Below the pieces are notes generated by a model. It ran no database searches, had not been told where the DNA came from, and saw only the letters and a program-made list of their open reading frames with translations. Below are positions 56,001 to 61,636 of a stretch of DNA of 64,000 bases, one piece after another (position 1 is the stretch's first letter; every line of letters begins with the position of its first letter). Position numbers and translations under genes: made by a program. The stretch spans positions 186,001 to 250,000 of the forward strand of contig JAOTRX010000002.1 in NCBI GenBank assembly GCA_030247675.1, read 5' to 3'. This DNA comes from Desulforhopalus sp. Its GTDB lineage: Bacteria > Desulfobacterota > Desulfobulbia > Desulfobulbales > Desulfocapsaceae.

Positions 56001-57510
56001 TTCAACCTTCCTGGAATTTTCTGTGCGGGTCTCGGCTCCAGGAATTACCGACCAGGAACTTCACCTTGATGAAGACGCAAGCCTCGCCGCCACCCTGACG
56101 GTGGAGAATCCGTTGGGTGGCCCTCTTGCCTACCAGGTGATGGAGGATGCCGGCCATGGTTCCTTCACCGTTGACGCGAACGGTAGCTGGCGTTATGTGC
56201 CTGGGACCAACTATCACGGCGAGGACAGCGTTCGCCTTGTGGTGACCAATGAGTACGGTTTAAGCACAGAAGTTACCCTTTCCCTGTCGATTACATCGGT
56301 CAACGACGTTCCGGAACTTGCGGCGGAGACGGAGCGTTTTATCATGCTTGGCAAGCACGTACAGGACGGTAGGATAAATGCCACCGATATTGATGGTGAC
56401 GCCCTGCAATACGCCCTCACCACCACTCCGACTCACGGCACTCTGATCGTGAACGGCCAGGGCCAGTGGCAGTACAAGCCGGAGGACGGTTTTTACGGCG
56501 AAGATCTGGCGGTGGTATCGGTGTCGGACGGACAGGGTGGAAGTGCCGCCACAACCCTGCAGTTCCTCGTGAACACCTACGTTAATGGCGACCTGAATCT
56601 CCCGGAAGAAACGGTAGATACCCTGTATCTGCAGAATATCCACAAAGCGGATCTCCATTTCGACCGGGATGGAAACACCCTGGTAATCGATATCCGTGAT
56701 AAAGGTTCCATCCGGGTCAATGGGTACTTCCTTGCGCCGGAGAATGGGGTTAAGCAGCTCGAGACCAGCGACGGGCCGGTCAGTCTCGAGAAGGAATGTA
56801 TCGTTGATGTCCGTAATTTGTGCTCAGTGGCGAACGGCGTTGTCCGGGGCCTCTTGGGTGACAAGCTCCTGGTTTCAGGGACGGAATCGAGAAACAGCCT
56901 CTTTGGGGCATTCAATAGCGACGTGATCCTTGGCTTCGGCGGTGACGACAAAATCAGGGGTCTCTGCGGCGATGATTTGCTTATTGGCGGCACCGGCGAC
57001 GACCGCATATTCGGCGATAGCGGCAACGATACTATCTACGGCGATCACGGCATTGACAGTTTGTATGGTGGCTCGGGAAATGACTTTTTGATAGGCGGCG
57101 AAGGGAAGGACCAGCTGGTGGCTGACTCCGGCGATGACCACCTCATCGGTGGTCTGGGCAATGATACCTTGGTCGGTGGTTGCGGGAGCGATATCTTCGT
57201 ATTTGATACTGCCTTGAACAACCGAACCAACAAAGACAACATCTGGCATTTTGCCACTGGTCAGGACAAGATCCAGTTGGATAAGGATATCTTTACTGCC
57301 TTGCCGGAGGAGGGGAGCCTTTTCTCTTCTTATTTCAGATCAAATTGCACTGGCCTTGCCGCCGACAATAATGACTATATCCTCTACAACACTTCCTCCG
57401 GGGCCCTCCTCTACGACGCAGACGGTAATGGCCAGGGTGTCGCGGTGCAGTTCGCAACCCTGATCTCTAAACCGACAATCAGGGCGGAGGATTTCCTTAT
57501 CGCCTCCTGA
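44059..57510 (+). CDS. Giant lipase-RTX protein (4,483 residues)
   Basis: A type I secretion-style giant exoprotein. The N-terminal ~240 residues form a class 3 lipase domain with the nucleophile in FTGHSLGGG (Ser108) and a candidate catalytic His in VDRHS (His219). RTX nonapeptides start near residue 405. A proline-rich linker (about 651-669) leads to an EF-hand-like calcium region (FDHDGDGF, LDRNEDGTINNGGELFGD) and a core domain (about 820-1050). Then come many RTX blocks alternating with FADGT-W-D type domains (to about 3690), two CADG/He_PIG and three VCBS-like domains (about 3698-4174), a last RTX block and a tail ending AEDFLIAS. No secretion ATPase gene lies nearby. The first ~820 bases are AT-rich compared with the rest. 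The frame is open throughout. Confidence 0.93.
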   Translation: MPTTLEYMQLATRVYDASDRNKIDLPEHWAQINWVPDRFLGFSAGVYKNEMTNEYVISYTGTNEAVDTLSWTAGMGIPAPQIFDAMNFYFEFRKTHRDATNISFTGHSLGGGLASLMAVFFDKQAEVFDQAPFRLAAISGAVLSEAADTMNDAGYYDTKLAHYLDSYGSLLSMRESNVKEYFIEGEILATARAVPLSTIAGSSTPYDLGSSNASAVDRHSITLLTLLKLSGFFKNVAGKLPDLVTEMLDKDLFAADSRDERKADFLRKLLRHQLGVKGSVSPDDMLTRFTNDMQKLVDAGAASAPEPDLTKTLIAFAMQAYYDDRLRTDRELFTTDGITGGIRFDRNDVADSLEDAKGYTKYFSSYLLSLPSDDRILIEQQLPDLLDWYIQAGSEAMSAVAGEKRAFMLGGKGENNLTGGDENDLLVGGEDNDTLNVSDGTDYLLGGGGNDIFLVTGKVDGKSNFYGGEGDDAIRGSAEADTIDLSSVKVFDIEKVDMGAGDDTVTASKSNKGPEEYRGGADSDTIDGKSAGRRLKLYGDGGDDQLSGSRYGDTLEGGEGADTLEGGGGSDIYIAGDSDIIRDSDRSGIVRFTGITLSGGEQEEKGSAIYNGNSGETYTWSGGTLQVESGGESLTIKNFSNDSLGIHLEPKEPPPDPPPPPEPPPPPRGGDPLVLDLGGNGIITTGLNAGIHFDHDGDGFRELSGFVNSEDGLVVLDRNEDGTINNGGELFGDSTRLLDGTISPHGFAALSEFDDDKDGIINNDDAIFDKLRIFQDFNQNGKADVGELFTLEEKKIAGLNMAYQNSPFIDKFGNAHRQLGTYVTEAGEVRTMTDVVFAMNRTFSETEMLEVPADIAVLPDAVGYGTTYSLHQAMVRDESGRLKKLVQDFVACTDRMTRLALTEKIVYAWTGQDQVLATDTTRKINVLDSFIGTNLGGNWLRAMNRFDQVLDTVYFQLMRASHLQPLFANVTYALNTTSGTYVGRFDNLVPMLAANIEQSSETSHDLVLDFVRAVRGINPYNNLNQAALRRDLQNWLTNRDPDEIYSEESLGIMTSLAAGATDLDDTVVGGEQGELLYGFTGNDTIRGMAGDDVLVGGTGSDVLQGGTGNDIYRFSRGFGKDRIDNLDTTTGRYDVVEFTGDIRIEELQFFRAGDDLVINVGLTGDQLRIGSHFYLDSAGGHAVDSLHFADGTTLAIGGSGFAVLNTLVTHITEAGDELHGTLGNDVIDGLGGNDTMFGKEGNDILKGSAGNDVIIGDGGDDSLSGDAGNDKLVGGMGNDQLIGGSGDDSLVGGEGDNQLAGGTGNDFLQGGSGSDIFRYGLGDGLDTIVNDNNAVNVQDVLDLTNGIRAENVTVRRIYTDLLVNIAGGGEIRVTNYFLPNVPSIREIRFADGVVWNTAQIAAFVRTGTAAADYLYGSGDPDVLHGLEGNDTISGYGGDDQIYGDEGNDILSGGRGADIVEGGSGNDNLSGNEDNDIITGGAGFDVLDGGSGSDTYHYESGFGEDLINNLDSGTGRIDIIEFGASITTDMMTADRSGDNLILRVIGGSDAITVSNYFNNIDAGGKYFINEIRFADGTVWDVTAIKHLTTKTTEGNDQVYGYATDDVIDALGGNDTVRGATGSDILSGGSGDDTLWGDAGNDSLLGGNGNDILYGGTGNDSIVGGSGNDLLSGHSGNDTYIFEQGFGQDKIFQNNYGGTDSVAITFGLGISAADFAVRRNGAVLYLSSKVSSDALTIEDYFRPGGERSAGTAYQFVFADGSVLGFTEVVEQSLVATPGADYLFGYEEVNAISGGGGNDSIIGNGGDDILAGGAGDDSLSGGVGADTLSGGEGNDSLQGGAGNDNIAGDEDNDSIWGGSGGDVVSGGIGNDSLMGDDGGDTLSGGIGNDTLSGGTDADFLDGEVGNDRLFGDDGDDVLIGGADDDYLTGGRGNDVYQYQAGFGSDTIDNLYDPNTSAFDVIRFDATIAASDVRVVRNSDDLLLVVPATGDQIRVRNYFHNYARGNYIVNEVQFADGTVWDIPTIKLMALVATPGDDQLLGYETADVISGLAGNDMVYGREGNDRIFGGEGDDTLRGGWGNDLLDGGEGDDLLVGNIEPSGPYGSMSANTMADNDTYLFGRGDGHDSIQDYDARLANQDTLSLKEGVAPQDITVLRVGLNLILAIKGTDDRITLQNYFKEGYQVAENNPDQIEVIRFVDGTIWTPTTIKDILLAGSDNPDTIIGYRGHDLVTGQGGNDIIEGRSGNDALYGGAGNDTIRGGRGDDMLDGGVGNDYLDGNANASGMDDGPLGIATENDTYLFGWGDGHDTINDYDWRTGNLDTLRFKEGVGSGDVRFERLNNSTGDLLVVLGDGADTITIKNWFGYNVNYYKIERFEFADGSVVDSAYVETHLTKVGTAGDDSLQGSKSGETLLGFAGTDNLSGDRGDDILDGGVGDDLLQGGEGNDAYMFGLGSGHDTIIEYDWYYQDRVEIGAEISPDNLIVRRSGSDMVLTIVGADDRLLVKQGFYESSSAYRIEQVRFADGQTWDYTTLQARALLATDGNDVLEGTSGADILDGLGGADTLKGGYGSDIYRFAIGYGQDIIEEVGWDYYGSDRVEFLGGITANDLSYTMNNGDLLITHKVSGEGLQIKGGTYAIERYTFANGTVLTAADVRNLVTVPPTTETLIGTAADDVLIGSDLDSAILGLEGDDTLIGSGGSDTLEGRDGNDVLIGGSERDTLIGGTGSNTYRFERGTGLDLIESRIADGSDDIVEFAPGITANDLQVQFGDAGYDYFPAGTGYSRLVIGIGGDDAFAITVDGWRDIVRSSVRLFKFAGGTELSLEDVLALNDGGMVGYQWGSYSSGSLIGSNADDEIYGYEGNDTLRGRGNNDYLDGGWGDDLLSGDSGNDYLRGSSGSDVLAGGGGDDSLSGGYGDDVYLFNRGDGNDTIESSSNAEERNALSFGVGIGTGDVSAYFDDGGKLVLLVDGGVGGRISCPWFEDLGTMVESTNLPLRNVQFVGADGQVRIFNLVEMVHARLASLVNANALQPTNLFDDADRFDITYTTLPTGGDAAVSYAQNSDMFGTPLYATASTGTDGDDIIFGTQNGDSLTGLVGNDLLWGRDSDDYLDGGEGIDRIDAGSGNDMLLGGSGDDALFGGLGDDILIAGPGINISSGGFGNDTYLFNAGDGFLTIEDSYLEEGGEDDYGGEYGGEEPSFTSAALMSEYDGEYDGEYDGEYDGDYGGDYGGDYGGTTAINVLQFGEGIAAADLKFSEKDGYLIIDIATTGDQLRLAGFDSERPTYTRAVDVFRFADGSEVNHEEPLTEGISTPPTDEYDELHGTSGNDILAGGGGYDEYFFNLGDGVDTIIDISSPEMENDVVFGEGISADNIRAVMEDGSLVLLIGEDGEAIRFEGYNPGIPGMPVPVGWFYFEDGSSLSFDELLGSNYGIVGTPEQDLLEGTSGNDRIRGLEDNDLLAGGDGDDTYVFAAGGGVDTIDDIARWGEGNTLILPDGSAPANIRLSHDPDAGTLIIRETATDNEIRLTGFDRLNPLGARAVQSFQFGNNGTLLSYEELLAQGFDITGDENTDSLLLGTALTDRIRGGNGDDILVGGTGNDFLFGGSGNDTYLFNRGDGIVTIKDSVEFSAGNILKFGPGITAEDLVGHTTFVVPENGNEGALVINLGNGDELRLMGYDPHAIGLGPRAVDTFEFADGSSISYRELTNHAPEAGAAVLADLTVAEDQPLLFQLPADSFRDADGDVLLYNVEVSGYDTMPDWLHFDRQTRTLSGLPDNDAVGSFALTVNAVDPLGRSAARSFALSVANVNDAPQVHALLAAQTIDEGQLFSLQVPDDTFWDIDTGDSLALSANLANGEPMPSWLSFDAATGTFSGTPGSGDAGSVTVRLTATDQAGATVSTDMTIEVLNSNDPPIVADSEAIILQDVRDASGQILATDPNGDTLLYTVQSGPVNGSLVLDEQGSWQYHANGLFIGSDSATVTVADGNGGVVSTFLEFSVRVSAPGITDQELHLDEDASLAATLTVENPLGGPLAYQVMEDAGHGSFTVDANGSWRYVPGTNYHGEDSVRLVVTNEYGLSTEVTLSLSITSVNDVPELAAETERFIMLGKHVQDGRINATDIDGDALQYALTTTPTHGTLIVNGQGQWQYKPEDGFYGEDLAVVSVSDGQGGSAATTLQFLVNTYVNGDLNLPEETVDTLYLQNIHKADLHFDRDGNTLVIDIRDKGSIRVNGYFLAPENGVKQLETSDGPVSLEKECIVDVRNLCSVANGVVRGLLGDKLLVSGTESRNSLFGAFNSDVILGFGGDDKIRGLCGDDLLIGGTGDDRIFGDSGNDTIYGDHGIDSLYGGSGNDFLIGGEGKDQLVADSGDDHLIGGLGNDTLVGGCGSDIFVFDTALNNRTNKDNIWHFATGQDKIQLDKDIFTALPEEGSLFSSYFRSNCTGLAADNNDYILYNTSSGALLYDADGNGQGVAVQFATLISKPTIRAEDFLIAS
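45270..57210 (+). repeat. RTX calcium-binding repeats and alternating FADG modules
   Basis: Inside the giant gene, about eighteen separate blocks of GGxGxDxLx repeats can be seen, for example near 45290, 47260, 47720, 48310, 48840, 49420, 50170, 50700, 51250, 52040, 52590, 53270, 54340, 54760 and 56890. Between them lie about fourteen related modules of the HCBP_related type, each ending in a sequence like IRFADGTVWD. The repeats are rich in GGC-AAC-GAC codons and bind calcium once outside the cell, going by the family. Confidence 0.92.
53659..53742 (+). repeat. Seven-unit 12-base tandem repeat in the RTX gene
   Basis: Units of GAATACGATGGC, the first three identical, drift to GACTATGGTGGT and GATTATGGCGGT. 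They encode E-Y-D-G and then D-Y-G-G tetrapeptides. The unit is a multiple of three, so gain or loss of copies keeps the frame. The insert interrupts one FADG-type module just after an RTX block. Confidence 0.93.
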
Positions 57511-57735
57511 TATCATAAGAAAACATGGAGCAGCGGCTAGGATGGGAGGCTTAAACGCCTCCCATCCCAGTCGGTCTATACCTCGTGATAAACCGTCAGG
57601 GGTGTCCTTTTGATTATTTTCTTTGAAATAGGGTCAAATGCAGGGATACCGGCTAAATACGGTCCCTGGTCATGCTATATCCATATGTTTCCGGAAAAAC
57701 CGACCGTGTCGCATTTTTGTTCAGTGTAACACTTG
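57510..57735 (+). repeat. Direct repeat 2, sequence following the RTX gene
   Basis: Begins at the RTX stop codon and matches 42348-42540 in order and orientation. It has about 40 extra bases near 57605-57645 (the part with TTTTGATTATTTTCTTTG). Together the two copies flank the whole segment holding the decayed RTX fragment, the small membrane gene and the RTX gene. Confidence 0.85.
57540..57567 (+). terminator. Hairpin after the RTX gene
   Basis: GGATGGGAGGC (57540-57550) and GCCTCCCATCC (57557-57567) form a perfect 11-base stem with a six-base loop, 30 bases after the RTX stop. There is no T-tract. It is the probable 3' end structure of the RTX transcript. The matching place in direct repeat 1 keeps the first arm, while its second arm is altered. 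Confidence 0.5.
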
Positions 57736-57821
57736 TATTCTGCCACGCTGTAGATATATCATTTGATAGATGTTTGGCAGAAGACGATTGCATTACCAGA
57801 TAATTTTGTATCGGATCGGTT

Positions 57822-58256
57822 ATGAAAGAGAAAAAAGGTTGGGATAATATCCCATCACTTCAAGGCTTGGAAGTGGACTGGCAGTACGAACCGGAAAACC
57901 CGCTAGGCAAAAGGGCCTGGCTGCGGATTGCCAGCACTGATCTCCAAGACATCCTGGGCGTGAAGACTGTCCCGGTAAAGGTGGTCTCTCAGGGTCGTGA
58001 AGAAACCGGTTACCTCATGGATATCGCTCAAGGTGGAATGGCAGTCCTGTTGAGCACTAAGCTGAACGAGGGGAAATTAATTAAAGTTGGCCTGATCCTC
58101 GGTAAACACAAGCTGATTTGCCGAGCCGTGACACGATATGTCCGGGATGTGGGCAGCAAGTTTGGTACCGGCATGGAGTTTGTTGACTTGGCCGAGGAAT
58201 CTCGAAGCTATATTGCCGGGATAGTATCTTCACGGGTATTTCAAAAGCCCTTATAG
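57822..58256 (+). CDS. PilZ-like protein
   Basis: A 144-residue protein with a PilZ-type barrel in its C-terminal two thirds. RAWLR (Arg31, Arg35) could be the R-x3-R part. DIAQGGMAV (Asp67) is the D-x-S-x-x-G part with Ala in place of Ser. FGTGMEFVDL near residue 130 is a common PilZ ending. Because Ser is missing, cyclic-di-GMP binding is less sure than for the other PilZ gene in this window. It starts 312 bases after the giant RTX gene, past direct repeat 2. Confidence 0.7.
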   Translation: MKEKKGWDNIPSLQGLEVDWQYEPENPLGKRAWLRIASTDLQDILGVKTVPVKVVSQGREETGYLMDIAQGGMAVLLSTKLNEGKLIKVGLILGKHKLICRAVTRYVRDVGSKFGTGMEFVDLAEESRSYIAGIVSSRVFQKPL

Positions 58257-58342
58257 AAAACAGGCTATGTGGTGTGCTTGTATCTGTAGGTCGGCTTTTC
58301 CAAAAGCCTTGCCCCTCCGGGCATCGGTGAGAGGAGGATGAA

Positions 58343-58900
58343 ATGCATCTGAAGAAGTATCTCAACCGGCTGAGGGTTGGCTCGGAACAGATAATGGCCT
58401 GCCGCCCGGCATGTCCCGAATGCGGCATGGCCGAGGGCGAAACACATAGTTTTGGCTGCACCCATGAAGAATGCCCAGCCTGTCGAAAAATCCTCATTGG
58501 CTGCACCTGCAATTGTTTGTCTCCCGCCGACTCGGAAAAACTTATCAAGGCCTTGTACCGACAGTTCACAGATCTGACCGATGCGATCAAGGTGGTTACG
58601 GCATTGGAAGGCGTGTCGGGTGGGGATGTGTCGTACCTTACCCACGCAGCCATGCAATATCTCTACGAAAATGTTCCGAGTGCGGTTCGTGCCGATCTTG
58701 ATCGAGGCTTTAAGGACTGCCATCCTGATCTTGTTCCTCTGTTGCAGGATGACGCCGGTTTTGGCTATTATACTGCGGAACAGCTCTCGGAGGCCTTGCA
58801 TATCCCTCTTGGTCAAGTACATGAAAAAATCGAGGCGATGGTCGCAGCCGGGCAGGGGATTCGCTTTGGTGATGGCATTCGTCTGCAAAAGGTTAACTGA
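58343..58900 (+). CDS. Cys-rich zinc-ribbon-like hypothetical protein
   Basis: A 185-residue protein, not assigned to a named family. Residues 20-58 hold Cys20, 24, 27, 39, 44, 47, 54, 56 and 58 plus His35 and His41. This pattern (CPECG, G-E-T-H, G-C, CPAC, then a C-x-C-x-C cluster) recalls small hypothetical bacterial proteins with a CPxCG...GELH...CPxCG signature. The rest is helical. Near residues 145-175 YTAEQLSEALHIPLGQVHEK looks like a winged-helix segment. AGGAGG sits five bases before the ATG. Metal binding is likely, but the role is unknown. It lies 52 bases before recD2. Confidence 0.7.
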   Translation: MHLKKYLNRLRVGSEQIMACRPACPECGMAEGETHSFGCTHEECPACRKILIGCTCNCLSPADSEKLIKALYRQFTDLTDAIKVVTALEGVSGGDVSYLTHAAMQYLYENVPSAVRADLDRGFKDCHPDLVPLLQDDAGFGYYTAEQLSEALHIPLGQVHEKIEAMVAAGQGIRFGDGIRLQKVN

Positions 58901-58952
58901 TAGTATGTCCTGTATTATTCTGTTTTCACACTAAATATCATGCATTTGGCTG

Positions 58953-61469
58953 ATGCCGGCAGCATTTCATCTCCCCCTTGCAACGACCATGGCCGACATT
59001 GCTGAAACCGTCAAAGGCATCGTTCAACGGGTAACCTACCACAATGCCGACAGCGGTTGGTCGGTGCTTCGCGTCAGCCCTTTTCACAGCCCCGATGCCA
59101 TGGAGACGGTGACCGTTCATCAAACCCAAGTCTTTGCCGGGGCAACCATGGAGTTCCACGGCGTCTGGACGGTTCATCCCCAGTTCGGCCGGCAATTCAA
59201 GGCCGACAGGGCGATTGAAATAAAACCAGCCACGGCGGCAGCCCTGGAAAAATATCTCGGGTCCGGCCTCATTCATGGCGTCGGACCGAAAACCGCCGGC
59301 AGAATTGTCCGTCATTTTCAGGAGAAGACCCTGGAGGTCTTTGAAAAGGACATCGGCAGGCTTATAGAAGTACCCGGAATCGCCAAAAAAAAGCTGGAGA
59401 TGATCGAAGAAGCCTGGCGTGAACACCGGATGGTCCGGGAGGTGATGATGTTTCTCCAGGGCCATGGCATCTCCACCCTTTTTGCCGTGCGCATCTATAA
59501 GAAATATGGCGATCAGGCAATCCGCATGGTCAGCGAAGACCCGTATCGTCTGGCGGCGGATTTTTACGGCATCGGCTTCTTCTCCGCCGACCGGGTAGCC
59601 CTCAGCCTTGGTCTGGCAAAGGACAGCCAGCAGCGAATCATCGCGGCGGTACGCCATGTTCTTGCTGCCGGTCGGGAAGAGGGCCATTGCTACCTCTTCC
59701 TGGCCCAGATCAGAACCGAGGTTGGCGTTCTTTTGGGCCTTGATCCGGGGGATCGTCTGATGGAAATCCTCCGTCTGATGGAGGATGCCAATCAGCTGAA
59801 AACGCGCATCCTGGCAGCTCCCGGCGAGGGCGAACAACCATGCTACTATTCGAAATCGCTGTACTACGACGAAGCCTTTGTTGGTCGTGCCGTCGGCGCC
59901 ATGGTAGCGCCGCTGGGCGTGGATGATGGCTTTATCGGTCGGTGGATCGATCTGTACTGCAAAAAAAAGGGCATCCGCCTCAGCCCCGAGCAGGCCGAGG
60001 CGGTCCGCCACATTGCCGCCAGCCGGTTTTCAGTACTCACCGGCGGTCCGGGCTGCGGCAAGACGACGACAACTTTGGTGGTTGCCCGACTTTTTGAGCA
60101 TCTCGGCAAGCGGGTGTTGCTCGCCGCCCCCACCGGCCGGGCGGCGCAGCGGATGAGCGAGGTGATCGGCCGTGAGGCAAAGACCTTGCACCGTCTTCTT
60201 GAATGGCAGGGTGGCGCCTTTCAGAAAAACCAGGAGCAGCCGCTGCGCGCCGATGTCCTAATCGTCGATGAATGCTCGATGCTTGATATTTCCCTGACTG
60301 CCACGCTGTTGCAGGCGGTGCCGCGGGATTGCCAGGTACTGTTTATCGGCGATGCCGATCAGCTGCCGGCCGTCGGCGCCGGCAACGTCCTGCGGGATCT
60401 CATTTTGTCGGGGGTGGTTGCGGTGTTCCGCCTCACCGAGATCTTTCGCCAGGCACGGGCCTCGAAGATTATTGAATTCGCTCACCAGATCAACAGGGGG
60501 GTGACGCCGCATATCGAATCGCCTTTTAAGAAGCCGGAGCTGTGGACGGATAAAATTGATTGCCTGTTCGTTGACTCAGACGAGGCAACCAAGGAGCAGC
60601 TCGACTTCGTCAGCCGGGTAAAGCGGTTCTACAAGTTTCAGACTGCCGACCTCGAAGGTCTGGTAACTGCTGAGAATCTCTTTGAATTCAGGACGGGGGA
60701 AGCGATGCACTCGGCCTATGCCGAGGATTTTGTCATTCCCAAAAAATTCCAGCACGTTGATCTGCGGCAAATCCAGGCGGCAAGGGGTCAGGTCGAGGAA
60801 CTCAAGGCGGTTCTCGCCAAGGTTCATCCCTGGTCAACCCTCCATTACGGTTTTGCCGCAGTTGATGCGGTGGTTCGCCTGTATCTCCAGTGGATTCCCA
60901 AATATTACGGGAAAGACGCTGAGATTCAGATCCTTGCGCCGATGACGCGCGGCAGTCTCGGCACGGCAAATCTCAACAAGGTCATCCAGGATGCCGCCAA
61001 TCCATCCGCCGCCGGTAAGGCCCAGCTGCAGGTAGGCGAGAGGATCTTCCGGGTCGGGGACAGGGTCATTCACCGCCGCAATAATTATGAGCTGAATGTC
61101 TTTAACGGCGATATCGGCAGGATTGCCGCCATCGATAATACTGCTCTCAGCTGTGTGGTGGAATTTTCCCCGGATGGGCGGCGGGTGAACTACCAGAAGG
61201 ATGATATCCTGGAACTTGATCTGGCCTACGCGATAACCATTCATAAGGCGCAGGGCAGCGAGTTCGGGGTGGTCATAATTCCGGTGCTGACCCAGCATTT
61301 CAAGATGCTTTTCCGCAATCTCCTGTATACTGGACTGACCAGGGCGCGGAAGTTGGCAGTGCTGGTCGGTAGCCGCCGCGCCTTGGCGATGGCGGTGCAG
61401 CGCCAGGATACCAGTAAACGGCAGACCGCCCTGCAGGTACTTTTGGCCGAGCCCGAAGGAAAAGGGTAA
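58953..61469 (+). CDS. recD2: RecD2-type ATP-dependent DNA helicase
   Basis: A 5'-3' superfamily 1B helicase that works without RecBC in DNA repair. N-terminal OB-like and helix-hairpin-helix regions (GLIHGVGPKTAGRIV near residue 108) precede Walker A GGPGCGKTT (Lys370), Walker B LIVDECSMLD, the motif GDADQLPAVGAGNVLRDLI, TEIFRQ and the late motif AITIHKAQGSEFGVV. About 100 residues near 540-640 (containing RFYKFQTADLEGLVTAENLF) look like an insertion compared with the compact members I recall. The ATG at 58989 (MADIAETVKG) fits the family start better than 58953, but neither has a ribosome site. Confidence 0.92.
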   Translation: MPAAFHLPLATTMADIAETVKGIVQRVTYHNADSGWSVLRVSPFHSPDAMETVTVHQTQVFAGATMEFHGVWTVHPQFGRQFKADRAIEIKPATAAALEKYLGSGLIHGVGPKTAGRIVRHFQEKTLEVFEKDIGRLIEVPGIAKKKLEMIEEAWREHRMVREVMMFLQGHGISTLFAVRIYKKYGDQAIRMVSEDPYRLAADFYGIGFFSADRVALSLGLAKDSQQRIIAAVRHVLAAGREEGHCYLFLAQIRTEVGVLLGLDPGDRLMEILRLMEDANQLKTRILAAPGEGEQPCYYSKSLYYDEAFVGRAVGAMVAPLGVDDGFIGRWIDLYCKKKGIRLSPEQAEAVRHIAASRFSVLTGGPGCGKTTTTLVVARLFEHLGKRVLLAAPTGRAAQRMSEVIGREAKTLHRLLEWQGGAFQKNQEQPLRADVLIVDECSMLDISLTATLLQAVPRDCQVLFIGDADQLPAVGAGNVLRDLILSGVVAVFRLTEIFRQARASKIIEFAHQINRGVTPHIESPFKKPELWTDKIDCLFVDSDEATKEQLDFVSRVKRFYKFQTADLEGLVTAENLFEFRTGEAMHSAYAEDFVIPKKFQHVDLRQIQAARGQVEELKAVLAKVHPWSTLHYGFAAVDAVVRLYLQWIPKYYGKDAEIQILAPMTRGSLGTANLNKVIQDAANPSAAGKAQLQVGERIFRVGDRVIHRRNNYELNVFNGDIGRIAAIDNTALSCVVEFSPDGRRVNYQKDDILELDLAYAITIHKAQGSEFGVVIIPVLTQHFKMLFRNLLYTGLTRARKLAVLVGSRRALAMAVQRQDTSKRQTALQVLLAEPEGKG

Positions 61470-61572
61470 GGCTGAGTTGAGCAGCTTGTCTCATTAAACG
61501 AAACGTATGCTCATATGGTATAATGCGACTCTTCCCTTGTGCGGGTCAGTTCTTGCCAGATTGTGTCACATC

Positions 61573-61592
61573 CCCGATACACGGGTTTTTTT
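61573..61592 (+). terminator. Weak intrinsic terminator after recD2
   Basis: CCCG-ATACA-CGGG followed by seven T bases. The stem is only four pairs, so strength is doubtful. A second small hairpin, CCCCTTGTGGGG, follows near 61602. Confidence 0.4.
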
Positions 61593-61636
61593 GATAATGT
61601 TCCCCTTGTGGGGTAACAAACTCCTCAGGAGACAGT

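Noticed and set aside
61519..61524. Perfect TATAAT before the HAD hydrolase gene
   Set aside because: No -35 match at 16-18 bases upstream, and a weak terminator lies between it and the gene. Not enough to call a promoter.
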